The notes under the pieces: generated by a model | Told to the model about the DNA's origin: nothing | Databases searched by the model: none | Seen by the model: the letters and a program-made list of their open reading frames with translations, nothing else | Shown here: piece after piece, positions 41,871-49,812 of the stretch | Position numbering within the stretch: the stretch's first letter is position 1 | Layout: the number at the start of each line of letters is the position of its first letter | Made by a program: the position numbers and the translations under genes | Origin: Allobosea sp035944375 | GTDB lineage: Bacteria; Pseudomonadota; Alphaproteobacteria; Rhizobiales; Beijerinckiaceae | Length of the DNA: 64,000 bases | Strand: one strand, 5' to 3' | Assembly (NCBI RefSeq): GCF_035944375.1 | Contig: NZ_DASZBE010000031.1

Positions 41871-43274
41871 GTGAATTTCCATCAGCACTATGCGCGCATC
41901 GCGCGTCCAATCGAGACCTGCATCGTCGGCAGCGGCAGCTTCGGCCGCTCATTCCTGACCCAGGCGGCCCGAATCCCGCTCGTCAATGGGCGCATCGCCG
42001 TCGACAGGACCGCTGAGGCCGCGGGCGAAGCCTTCGCCGCCGCCGGCGTTGCCCGTCGCGACATCGCGCTCTGTGCCACGGCCGCCGAGGCCCGCACGGC
42101 CTGGGATGCGGGTCGTCGCGTGGCGGCCGCGTCGCTGTCGACCGTGATCGATCTTCCCTTCGACATCCTGATCGAGGCCACTGGCGCTCCGGTCGCCGCG
42201 GCGCGTCACGCGCAGTTGGCGATCGAGGCCGGCCGCCATGTCGCGCTCGTCTCCAAGGAGGCCGATTCGGTCGTCGGGCCGGGGCTCGCGCGTCTGGCGG
42301 CGGAGAAGGGCGTGGTCGTCACCCCCGTCGACGGCGACCAGCCGAGCCTGCTGATCGGCCTCGTGACCTGGGCTGAGCTGCTCGGGTTCGAGGTCATCGG
42401 CGCAGGCAAATCGAGCGAATACGATTTCGTCTTCGATCCGGCGTCGGGCGACGTCACCTGCAACGGCGTGACCCGGCCCCTGCCGGCGCTCGCGGCGCAG
42501 TGGTCGCTCGGCGGTCCTGACGCGGTCGCGCGCTCCGCCGCCCGTGCCGCGATACTGGGGACCGCCTTTCCGCTGCGCACCGTGCCCGATCTCTGCGAGA
42601 TGACGGTCGTGGCCAATGCCACCGGGCTTGGTGCGGACACCGCCCGCTTCCATGCACCGCCCGCGCGCATCCCAGAGCTTGCCGACCTGTTCTGCGAGCG
42701 CGGGCAGGGCGGTCTGCTCGGCGGCACGCGTCGCGTCGACGTCTTCCATCATCTGCGCCTCGCCGACGAGGCGAGCTTCGCCGGCGGGGTTTTCGTCACG
42801 GTGCGCTGTGAGGATCCGGCCAGCTGGGCGCTGCTTGCCGAGAAGGGGCATGTCGTGGCTTCCGGCGGGCATACGGCCGCGCTCTATCTGCCCCGCCATC
42901 TGCTCGGGCTGGAGGCGGCGACCTCCCTGCTCGACGCCGCTGGTCTCGGGGTCTCCGGCTACGGCACGGATTACCGCCCGCGGCAGGATCTCGTCGCAGT
43001 GGCGGAGGCCGATCTGGCGGCCGGCACCGTGTTGAGCATGGGCGGCCACCATCACAGCATCGCCGATGTCGGCGGCGCGATGGTACCGGCCGGCCCGCTC
43101 CGTGAGGACGCTCCCGCGCCGTTCTATCTCGTGGCCGATGCGACACTGGTGCGGCCGGTCCGCGCCGGCGAGGCGATCAGGCTTGGCGATGTGGCCGTGG
43201 ACCAAGCCTCGCCGCTGCTGGCGGCCCGCATCAGGCAGGATACGATGTTCTTCGGCGATGCGCCGCCGCGTTGA
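41871..43274 (+). CDS. Homoserine-dehydrogenase-like NAD(P)-binding oxidoreductase with SAF domain
   Basis: A 467-residue protein. GTG 41871 is chosen because GGGAGG precedes it. The Rossmann motif is CIVGSGSFGRSFLTQA, then IDLPFDILIEATGAPVAAARH and HVALVSKEADSVVGPGLARL, which resemble the N-domain of homoserine dehydrogenase. The C-terminal part (VADATLVRPVRAGEAIRLGDV) is a SAF-type beta clip, seen also in sialic-acid synthases and altronate dehydratase. Proteins of this architecture occur in carbohydrate-acid catabolic clusters but their reaction is not established to my knowledge. It is the first gene after the divergent control region. Confidence 0.8.
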   Translation: MNFHQHYARIARPIETCIVGSGSFGRSFLTQAARIPLVNGRIAVDRTAEAAGEAFAAAGVARRDIALCATAAEARTAWDAGRRVAAASLSTVIDLPFDILIEATGAPVAAARHAQLAIEAGRHVALVSKEADSVVGPGLARLAAEKGVVVTPVDGDQPSLLIGLVTWAELLGFEVIGAGKSSEYDFVFDPASGDVTCNGVTRPLPALAAQWSLGGPDAVARSAARAAILGTAFPLRTVPDLCEMTVVANATGLGADTARFHAPPARIPELADLFCERGQGGLLGGTRRVDVFHHLRLADEASFAGGVFVTVRCEDPASWALLAEKGHVVASGGHTAALYLPRHLLGLEAATSLLDAAGLGVSGYGTDYRPRQDLVAVAEADLAAGTVLSMGGHHHSIADVGGAMVPAGPLREDAPAPFYLVADATLVRPVRAGEAIRLGDVAVDQASPLLAARIRQDTMFFGDAPPR

Positions 43275-43512
43275 TGGCGCGAGGTCGCCACGGGGGGCAC
43301 GCCTGCTGAGGGTGCGGCGAAGTCCGTAAGCGAGGCTGCCGAGGCCTGTCGCCTCATTCAGCCACTGCACGAGGGGCTGGCCCCTGCGCGACATGATCGT
43401 TGGGGAGCGGACTGGCGCCGGGGACGGCGGAACCGAGAGAATGCCTCCGAGCCAGCCATGCGCGGATCGAGGCGATGGCTGGCAAACCTCGGGGGCGGCC
43501 GAACGCTGGGCG
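43275..43512. other. 238-bp intergenic region between convergent genes, no feature recognised
   Basis: The SAF-oxidoreductase and cyclase-family genes converge here. No open frame with a ribosome-binding site, no tRNA and no clear U-tracted terminator was found. Confidence 0.5.
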
Positions 43513-44184
43513 TCAGATCGTCAGGCCTTCGATCGCGTAGAATCGCGCAGGCGCGCCGTCGGCATTGGGGATCAGAAGCGGCGCTGCCGAAAATAGGTTG
43601 CGCGGCGCCGTCAGGCGGCTGGTGTTGACGACGTATTCGATCAGCGTGACGCCGTTCGAGAGCAGCACGTCATGGGTGACATGCTCGGTCTTGGGCACCT
43701 CCCTGCCGTCGAGAAGAAGCCTGATCGGGTAATCCTGCGGAAAGTCGAAGGCGACGGCGCTGGGCTTGCGCGCGGCCAACCATTCGGCCGAGGCGCGGCT
43801 GAGCCAGGGCGCCTGCGTCCAGAAGCTGCGGTCGTTGTAATCGCGGCGGTCGGACCAATGAGCCGCCAGCAGCAGGATCTCGCCCTCGGCACCGCCGGGA
43901 TCGGCGGCGGCCAGGTGGTCGGGTTCGATGGCGGCGTCGGCCGGCCGGTCGCTCAGGTCGAGCACGCGGCAGGGGCCGACCACGCGGGACAGCGGCGTCG
44001 CCTCGATCGTCGGCGCGCCGGCGACGAAGTGCGCAGCCGCATCGACATGCGAGAAGCCGTGACAGGTCGCCGACAGGCGCGAGACCCGGAACTGGTCGCC
44101 CTGAGCGATATCGCCCTTGATCGCGAGTTCGACCGGCCAGCGGAAATGTTGCCCGATGGGCATCGAAAGGTCGATAATCTTCAT
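43513..44184 (-). CDS. Cyclase-family hydrolase (kynurenine formamidase-like)
   Basis: A 223-residue metal-dependent hydrolase starting MKIIDLSMPIGQHFRWPVEL at ATG 44184; the open frame to 44253 is not needed. The family motif HxGTHxDxPxH appears as CHGFSHVDAAAHF, giving His/Asp/His metal ligands. DLSMPI at the N-terminus and a conserved DFPQDYPIR block also fit the cyclase_PF04199 family, which includes N-formylkynurenine formamidase and isatin hydrolase. The substrate here is unknown; amide or lactone hydrolysis is likely. It is divergent from gntR across a 158-bp region holding a TTGCATGCAA box. Confidence 0.86.
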   Translation of the reverse strand: MKIIDLSMPIGQHFRWPVELAIKGDIAQGDQFRVSRLSATCHGFSHVDAAAHFVAGAPTIEATPLSRVVGPCRVLDLSDRPADAAIEPDHLAAADPGGAEGEILLLAAHWSDRRDYNDRSFWTQAPWLSRASAEWLAARKPSAVAFDFPQDYPIRLLLDGREVPKTEHVTHDVLLSNGVTLIEYVVNTSRLTAPRNLFSAAPLLIPNADGAPARFYAIEGLTI

Positions 44185-44239
44185 GGCTGGGTTTCCCGTG
44201 ATGCGTGGGCTGGCGGCCGTCACTTGAAGGGGGCGGAAA

Positions 44240-44249
44240 TTGCATGCAA
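44240..44249. promoter_or_regulatory. TTGCATGCAA palindrome in the cyclase/gntR divergent promoter
   Basis: A perfect ten-bp palindrome, followed by G (TTGCATGCAAG). It lies 56 bp from the cyclase-family start and 94 bp from the gntR start, so one site could control both directions. It matches 45113 and 41824. Confidence 0.62.
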
Positions 44250-44342
44250 GCACTCATGGCAGTCAAGCAGCCGGCCGGACTTTCCCAAGGCTGCTACGCC
44301 CGCGCCACAGCATGACCTCTTCCCGATGATGATCGCCCCGAC

Positions 44343-45101
44343 ATGACGCTCTCCCAGACCCCGACGCCGCTCGCCACGCTGATCGCCCGGACCCAGGCCC
44401 TCGACGGCGGTCGTAAGAAGGGGGCGCTGCATGGCGGCGTGGTGACCCAGCTGCGCAATCTCATCGTCACCGGCGTCCTGGCTCCCGGCGCCAAGCTCAA
44501 CGAGCGGGAGATCTGCGAACAGCTCGCAGTGTCGCGCACGCCGGTGCGGGAGGCCATCAAGACGCTGATCCAGGACGGGTTGTTGCGCGCGCTGCCGAAC
44601 CAGTCGGCCGTGGTCGCCGAGCTCGACCTCGACCACGTCACGGCGCTGATCGACGTGGTGACCACGATCGAGGGGCTGGCTGGTGAGCTCGCGGCCCGCA
44701 ACATCAGCGAGGAGGCGATCGCCGAGATCGGCTTGCTGCATTACCGCATGCGGCTGCATCATGCCCGCGACGAGTTGCCGGGCTATTTCGAGGCCAACAC
44801 CGCGTTTCACCGCAAGATCGTCGAGATCGCAGCCAATCCCGTGCTGCTCTGGGTGTGGGACCTGCTGGCACTGCGGGTCGATCGCGCGCGCTACTCCTCC
44901 AACCTCTGGCCGACGCGCTGGAAGACGGCGATCGAAGAGCACCAGGGCATCCTCGACGCTCTGTCGGCGCGCGATTCGGCCAAGGCTGGCGAGGCGCTGC
45001 GCCAGCATGTGCGCAATGGTCTCTCCGGGCTGGTGGCGGCGCTCTCGGGCGAGCAGAAGGACCCGCCACAAAACCGCCCGGACGATAAACCCATTGGTTG
45101 A
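44343..45101 (+). CDS. GntR-family transcriptional regulator (FCD/FadR subfamily)
   Basis: A 252-residue regulator. The winged helix includes LNEREICEQLAVSRTPVREAIKTL (recognition helix VSRTPVREAI, about residues 60-80) followed by the wing GLLRALPNQSAVVAEL. The FCD domain has DVVTTIEGLAGELAARN, a FEANTAFHRKIVEIA metal-binding block and EHQGILDALSARD. It is divergent from the cyclase-family gene and upstream of the TRAP-SDR operon. CTTGCATGCAAG-type palindromes occur in front of the regulator and of each nearby operon, so it is their likely regulator. The ligand is probably the TRAP-imported acid or its product. Confidence 0.92.
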   Translation: MTLSQTPTPLATLIARTQALDGGRKKGALHGGVVTQLRNLIVTGVLAPGAKLNEREICEQLAVSRTPVREAIKTLIQDGLLRALPNQSAVVAELDLDHVTALIDVVTTIEGLAGELAARNISEEAIAEIGLLHYRMRLHHARDELPGYFEANTAFHRKIVEIAANPVLLWVWDLLALRVDRARYSSNLWPTRWKTAIEEHQGILDALSARDSAKAGEALRQHVRNGLSGLVAALSGEQKDPPQNRPDDKPIG

Positions 45102-45112
45102 CGCCGCCTGAT

Positions 45113-45124
45113 CTTGCATGCAAG
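45113..45124. promoter_or_regulatory. CTTGCATGCAAG palindrome upstream of the dctP-dctM-dctQ-SDR operon
   Basis: A perfect 12-bp palindrome just after the gntR stop and 105 bp ahead of the dctP ATG. It is the best-formed member of the CTTGCATGCAAG set and the likely operator for this operon. Confidence 0.65.
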
Positions 45125-45229
45125 TTCGCTCGAGGCTTCGCAGAAAGCCGGCGGAGGTGGTCCATCGTCAGGCCGCCTCACGCACCAGAATGACCGCGCG
45201 CCGCGCGGTCGGGAGCGAAGGAAACAGCC

Positions 45230-46243
45230 ATGATCGCCAGCAACGTCACGCGGCGTGCGGTTCTCGGTGCGGGCACGGCCCTCGCCGTCGGCGCACCATT
45301 CATCCGGCCAGCCCATGCGGCGGTCGAGCTCAAGCTCACCCACCCGGCTGATCAGAGCCATCCGGTCCATATCGAGGCCGATGCCATGGTCAAGCGCATC
45401 GCCGAGCGCACCAAGGGCGAGGTCAAGATCACGATCTTCCCCAATAATGCGCTCGGTTCGCCGGTCGAGGCGGCGCAGCAGACGAGGCTGGGGGCCATCG
45501 ACATGATGCTGCTCAACCCGGCCAATATCGAGGCGCTGTCGAAGACGATCGGCGTCATCAACATCCCCTACCAGTTCGATTCCTACGAGCATGCCCACCG
45601 CACGCTCGACGTCACCGGACGCGATTTCATCGCCGAGCAACTGAAGGCTGCCGGTTTCACCTGGATCGCCAATTTCGAATGGGGTTTCCGCGCCCTGACC
45701 AACAGCCGCCGCCCGGTCAACGGCCCGCAGGACGTGCAGGGGCTGAAGCTGCGCGTGCCGCCCGAACTCGCCATCAAGGCCGCCTTCGAGGCGCTGGGCG
45801 CGAGCACGCAGACGATCGCCTTCCAGGAGGTCTATCTCGCGCTGGCCAACAACCTCGTCGATGGCCAGGATAACCCCGTCGGGACGACCTTCGCGGCGAA
45901 GTTCTTCGAGGTCCAGAAGCACATCGCACTGACCCGGCACATCTACGCCTCGATCATGTTCTGCGCCAATCCGCGCAGCTGGTCGAACAAGCTCAACGAG
46001 GCGCAGCGCAAGATCGTCAGCGAGGAGGCGGCCACCGCCGGTGCGGCGGCGCGCAAGGGCGTGCGCGACAATGAGGAGCGCAATCTCGCCGAGATGCAGA
46101 AATCCGGCGTGGCGGTGACGCGGCCCGATGTCGCGCCGTTCCGCGACAAGATGGAGCCGGCCTATGCGCAGCTGCGCAAGGCACTGGGCGACGAGACCTG
46201 GAACGCCTGGGCCAAGCTCGTTGCCGCTGCCCGCGTCGCCTGA
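45230..46243 (+). CDS. dctP: TRAP transporter solute-binding protein
   Basis: A 337-residue DctP-family protein. The signal (RRAVLGAGTALAVGAPFIRPAHA) has a twin-arginine-like start. Mature features are VELKLTHPADQSHPVHIEADAM, PNNALGSPVEAAQQTRLGAIDM and the selectivity Arg in VQGLKLRVPPELAIKAAFEA; QEVYLALANNLVDGQDNPV is the helix that contacts the ligand. It captures a carboxylate for the DctM/DctQ proteins encoded next. A strong hairpin follows its stop, as in the other TRAP operon of this window. Confidence 0.93.
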   Translation: MIASNVTRRAVLGAGTALAVGAPFIRPAHAAVELKLTHPADQSHPVHIEADAMVKRIAERTKGEVKITIFPNNALGSPVEAAQQTRLGAIDMMLLNPANIEALSKTIGVINIPYQFDSYEHAHRTLDVTGRDFIAEQLKAAGFTWIANFEWGFRALTNSRRPVNGPQDVQGLKLRVPPELAIKAAFEALGASTQTIAFQEVYLALANNLVDGQDNPVGTTFAAKFFEVQKHIALTRHIYASIMFCANPRSWSNKLNEAQRKIVSEEAATAGAAARKGVRDNEERNLAEMQKSGVAVTRPDVAPFRDKMEPAYAQLRKALGDETWNAWAKLVAAARVA

Positions 46244-46255
46244 CCTGCGCTGAAT

Positions 46256-46288
46256 CTCCCGCCACCGCCGACCGGGCGGCGGCGGGAG
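46256..46288 (+). terminator. GC-rich hairpin after dctP (attenuator or mRNA-stabilising)
   Basis: CTCCCGCC (46256-46263) pairs with GGCGGGAG (46281-46288), and the inner CCGCC/GGCGG pairs continue the stem after one mismatch. It starts 12 bp after the dctP stop. There is no U-tract, so it more likely protects the dctP 3' end than terminates fully. Confidence 0.5.
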
Positions 46289-46358
46289 CCGTTGCGAGAG
46301 CGTCCGACTGCCGCGAGCCGCCGACGCTTGTGCCCTATGCTCGAGGATCGTAGCCGGC

Positions 46359-47657
46359 ATGCTGGTTTCCGCCGTCCTGATCGGCGTCTGCGTCGTCATC
46401 ATGCTGGGCGTTCCGATCGCGGTGGCGCTCGGCCTCGTGGCGATCGGCACCATGGTCGCCACGGTCGGCCCCGACCTGCTGGTGATCTTCATCCAGCGCA
46501 CCTATGCCGGGACGACATCGTTCCCGCTGCTGGCGATCCCCTTCTTCGTGCTCGCCGGCAACCTGATGAATGTCGGCGGCACGACCGAGCGCATCTTCCA
46601 GGTCGCCCAGCTCTGCATGGGCCGCGTTCGCGGCGGGCTTGCGCATGTCAACGTCATCGGCAGCGTGATCTTCGCGGGCATGTCGGGGTCTGCGGTGGCG
46701 GATGCCGCCGGCATGGGCGTGATCGAGCATCGGGCCATGACCAAGGCCGGCTACACCAGCCGCTTCGCCGCGACGATCACGGCCGTGTCGTCAACGATCG
46801 GCCCGATCATCCCGCCCAGCATCCCCTTCGTGATCTATGGCAGCCTGGCCAATGTCTCGGTCGGCGCGCTGTTTCTCGCCGGCATCGTGCCCGGCCTGCT
46901 GATGGCGGCCTCCCTGATGGCGGTCATCGCGCTGGTGGCGAAGCGGATGGACCTGCCGCGCGGCGAGGGGCTGCCGCCGCTGCCGGTGGTCCGAGGGATC
47001 ATCCTGCGGGCCCTGCCGGCGCTGCTCCTGCCACCCGCCATCCTGGTCGTGATCTTCACCGGAATCGCCACGCCGACCGAAGCCGCCGTGGTGGCGGCCG
47101 GCTACGCCTTCGTGCTGGGGCGCTTCGTCTATCGCGAACTCGCCTGGTCGGACACGCTGGCGGTGATCTGGGACAGCGCACGGCAGACCGCGCAGGTCAT
47201 GTTCATCATCGCGCTCGCCGCGCCCTTCGGCTGGGTCCTGGTCCAGCAGCAGATCCCCAATGCGGTGCTGGCCTCGCTGCTGACGCTGTCCTCCGAGCCC
47301 TGGGTCATCCTGCTCGTCATCAATCTCGTGCTGCTGCTGTTTGGGATGTTCATCGAGGGCATCGCCATCATGATCATCGCTTATCCGGTGCTGCTGCCGG
47401 TGATCACGCAGATCGGCGTCGATCCCGTGCATTTCGGCGTGATCCTGGTGCTCAACATCATGATCGGGCTGGTGACGCCGCCGGTCGGGTTGTGCCTGTA
47501 TGTCATGGCCGGCATCGCCAGGATCTCGATCGCCGAGATCACCCGCGAGATCTGGCCCTATGTGCTGGCGCTGATGGGCGTGCTGCTGCTCATCACCTTC
47601 GTGCCCGCGATCTCGCTGTGGCTGCCGCAGGCACTGGGCTACGGAGTGGCGCGATGA
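46359..47657 (+). CDS. dctM: TRAP transporter large permease subunit
   Basis: A 432-residue DctM with about twelve hydrophobic segments. Signatures are FFVLAGNLMNVGGTTERIFQ, GGLAHVNVIGSVIFAGMSGSAVADAAG, GPIIPPSIPFVIYGSLANVS and GLVTPPVGLCLYVMAG. It is the Na+-coupled carrier for the ligand of the upstream DctP. The gene order dctP-dctM-dctQ is less common than dctP-dctQ-dctM, and its stop overlaps the dctQ start by ATGA. Confidence 0.94.
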   Translation: MLVSAVLIGVCVVIMLGVPIAVALGLVAIGTMVATVGPDLLVIFIQRTYAGTTSFPLLAIPFFVLAGNLMNVGGTTERIFQVAQLCMGRVRGGLAHVNVIGSVIFAGMSGSAVADAAGMGVIEHRAMTKAGYTSRFAATITAVSSTIGPIIPPSIPFVIYGSLANVSVGALFLAGIVPGLLMAASLMAVIALVAKRMDLPRGEGLPPLPVVRGIILRALPALLLPPAILVVIFTGIATPTEAAVVAAGYAFVLGRFVYRELAWSDTLAVIWDSARQTAQVMFIIALAAPFGWVLVQQQIPNAVLASLLTLSSEPWVILLVINLVLLLFGMFIEGIAIMIIAYPVLLPVITQIGVDPVHFGVILVLNIMIGLVTPPVGLCLYVMAGIARISIAEITREIWPYVLALMGVLLLITFVPAISLWLPQALGYGVAR

Positions 47658-48160
47658 TGCGGGTTCTGACAGGCCTCGACCGGCTCATCGCAGGCACGTG
47701 CAAAGTTGCCGCGATCGCCTGCCTGCTCGGGCTGTTCGTGCTGCTCGCGCTCGCGATCGTGCTGCGGCTGCTGCCGCTCTTCACCATTCCCGGCTATGAC
47801 GAACTGGTCGAGCTCTTGTTCATCTGGCTGGTGATGCTGACCTCGCTGGCGCTGTGGCGCGAGGGCGTCCTCTACCGCGTCATGCTGTTCGAGGACCTGA
47901 TGCCGGCCGCCGCCAAACGGCTGGTCGAGATCGCCATCAATCTGGCGATGCTCGGCTTCGCGCTGGTGCTGGTGGTGTACGGACTGGATTTCACCCGGAT
48001 GTCGGGCGAGACGACGCCGTTCCTGCGCCTGGACAAGGCCTGGTTCTACGGCGCGATTCCGGCCTGTGCCGCCCTGATGGCGGTCTACAGCCTCGTCTGG
48101 CTCTGGCGCGTCGCCACTGGCCGGGGCGCGCTGGAATCGAGCGCGACGCTCGCCGGCTGA
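47654..48160 (+). CDS. dctQ: TRAP transporter small permease subunit
   Basis: A 168-residue DctQ with four hydrophobic segments, starting MMRVLTGLDRLIAGTCKVAA at ATG 47654. IPGYDELVELLFIWLVMLTSLALWREGVLYR is the conserved first loop and helix 2. A frame extending back to 46292 runs through dctM in another phase and is not real. It scaffolds DctM. Its start overlaps the dctM stop, so the two subunits are translationally coupled; the SDR gene follows after 27 bp. Confidence 0.9.
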   Translation: MMRVLTGLDRLIAGTCKVAAIACLLGLFVLLALAIVLRLLPLFTIPGYDELVELLFIWLVMLTSLALWREGVLYRVMLFEDLMPAAAKRLVEIAINLAMLGFALVLVVYGLDFTRMSGETTPFLRLDKAWFYGAIPACAALMAVYSLVWLWRVATGRGALESSATLAG

Positions 48161-48187
48161 TCTCAACATCTGGAAAGGTTCACGACC

Positions 48188-48958
48188 ATGGCCCGTCTCA
48201 GCGGCAAGACCGCGATCATCACCGGGGCAGCGGGGGGCATCGGCGCCGCCACGGCCCAGCTCTTCGCGCAGGAGGGCGCGCGCCTCGCCCTCGTCGACAT
48301 CGACGAAGCCGTGCTCGCCGAGGTCGAGGCCATGGTGAAAGACACCGTGCCAGGCGCGCAGGTGGTCGCGATTGCAGCCGATGTCGGCCAGGAGCGTGCG
48401 GCGGCCGAGATCGTCGCGCGCACGCTCGAGGCCTTCGGCGGCATCGACGTACTGGTCAACAATGCCGGCATCCGCTCCTACGAGCCGCTCGACGCGGCCA
48501 AGGCCGAGACCTGGCAGAAGATCCTCTCGGTCAACCTGCTGAGCTATGCCTATCTGGCGCGTGAAGCGCTGCCTTCGCTGCGCCGTTCCGGCAAGGGCGC
48601 CATCGTCAACATCTCCTCGACCCACGCCTTCAATCCGCGCGGGGGGATGGGGCAGTACGACGTCGCCAAGGCCGGCATCATCTCGATGACCAAGACGCTC
48701 GCCTTCGAGGAGGTGGGGCACGGAGTCCGCGTCAACGCGGTCTGCCCCGGCCTGACGCTGACGCCCTTTCATGTCCGTCGCTTCGCGCCCCAGGGCAAGA
48801 GCGAGCAGGATCTGCGGACCGAGAAGGTCGATCACAACATCATGCGGCGCTGGGCCGATCCGCGCGAGGTCGCCTGGCCGATCCTGTGGCTGGCCTGCGA
48901 CGAGGCGTCCTTCTGCACTGCCTCGGTGATCATGGCCGATGGCGGCACGCGTGTGTGA
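48188..48958 (+). CDS. Short-chain dehydrogenase/reductase (SDR)
   Basis: A 256-residue classical SDR. TGAAGGIGAATAQLFAQEG is the TGxxxGxG cofactor site, ALVDID suggests NAD preference through the Asp after strand 2, and NNAGI is the structural motif. Catalytic Ser lies in NISSTHAF and Tyr/Lys in YDVAK (YxxxK). It is the last gene of the TRAP operon, so it probably oxidises or reduces a hydroxyl on the imported compound or its cyclase product. Confidence 0.92.
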   Translation: MARLSGKTAIITGAAGGIGAATAQLFAQEGARLALVDIDEAVLAEVEAMVKDTVPGAQVVAIAADVGQERAAAEIVARTLEAFGGIDVLVNNAGIRSYEPLDAAKAETWQKILSVNLLSYAYLAREALPSLRRSGKGAIVNISSTHAFNPRGGMGQYDVAKAGIISMTKTLAFEEVGHGVRVNAVCPGLTLTPFHVRRFAPQGKSEQDLRTEKVDHNIMRRWADPREVAWPILWLACDEASFCTASVIMADGGTRV

Positions 48959-49204
48959 GCAGCCTTGAGGTCACACCGTTCGGGAAACGCCGCCCTTCGC
49001 GCAAGGCGGCCGAGACCGGACGGTAACTGCGTATGCATCCGCATCGGGATTGATGATCCAGCCATCGGCGTGCCGATTTTCCCGAATCCCAATTCGTTCG
49101 CTCCGGTTAAATGCTAGATCGACACGCGCTTCATCTGCGCCGGCGATAGCGGCTGCTGGCGATGTTCTGTCCAGTAAAAGCCTGCGTGAGCGGGTCGGTC
49201 GGCG

Positions 49205-49276
49205 TCAAAAGATGAAATAGAGTAGAATGATAATCGGAATGGGAATCCCGATAAGCCACAATAAAATGCCGCCCAT
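49205..49276 (-). CDS. 23-residue hydrophobic membrane peptide
   Basis: ATG 49276 opens MGGILLWLIGIPIPIIILL..., 23 residues almost entirely hydrophobic, ending at TGA 49205-49207. AGGAG lies eight bases ahead of the start and a GGAAC-N16-CGTT promoter further upstream, so expression signals are complete. Very short rhizobial stress peptides of this composition with an IPIP bend exist, but no function is known to me. It probably sits in the inner membrane. It is too short for ordinary gene calling and lies in a 0.85-kb stretch otherwise without genes. Confidence 0.72.
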   Translation of the reverse strand: MGGILLWLIGIPIPIIILLYFIF

Positions 49277-49313
49277 AACTGCATCTCCTTTGTTGACAGG
49301 GTTGATGACCGTC

Positions 49314-49338
49314 AACGCAACAAGCTCTGGCGAGTTCC
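49314..49338 (-). promoter_or_regulatory. Sigma-EcfG-type promoter of the 23-residue peptide gene
   Basis: Read on the minus strand, GGAAC (49338-49334) is followed after exactly 16 bases by CGTT (49317-49314). This is the general stress response (EcfG) promoter consensus of alphaproteobacteria. Initiation would fall around 49305, leaving a short leader with the AGGAG ribosome-binding site before ATG 49276. Confidence 0.7.
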
Positions 49339-49812
49339 CGTCGGCGCGGTGGTTTGACAGCCTGCCTCAGCGACCGCCGGTCATCGCCAGGGCAGGGCTT
49401 TACGAACCGACGGATGCCGTCATGCGCTCCGTGAGGTGCCCGACGCGCAGTGGGACAAACGCCAAGCTGGAACAGCGGCCGACCTGCGCTTGGCAATGGT
49501 GAAGGGGGCAAGGCTGCGTCGAGGGGTGACAAATGACCGAGGTCGCTGGTGTAGCGCGATCGGAACTGGCTGTCGGGTTCGCCTCAAGGCATTCGACCGC
49601 GTCGGCGACCGACAGGGCATTCCGGCCAACGTCGTCGTGCCACCGACTCGTGGTTCTTCGAGATCGTTGCACAGGCGATGACGCTGACGGATTGACTCAC
49701 CACGGGGCCGTCGGCGCCAGCGTGAGGTCGCCCTTCCGGCTGGAGAACCACGTCGCTTTCACGCAGGGCTCTGATGGAAGATGGGCGCGCCCGTGCCGGA
49801 TGAATGACAGAA
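49339..49812. other. 474-bp region with no recognised gene
   Basis: Open frames on both strands are present but none has a recognisable domain, a convincing ribosome-binding site or genome-like codon pattern. No tRNA, long repeat or terminator stands out. It separates the EcfG promoter from the 3' end of the HcnC-like gene. Confidence 0.5.

Noticed and set aside
46292..48160. 622-residue protein ending in DctQ
   Set aside because: The first ~450 residues are dctM read in the wrong phase; DctQ starts at 47654.
49436..49681. Possible transposase or small gene in the 49.3-49.8 kb gap
   Set aside because: Short frames on both strands lack any recognisable motif, and no terminal repeats or target duplications were found.
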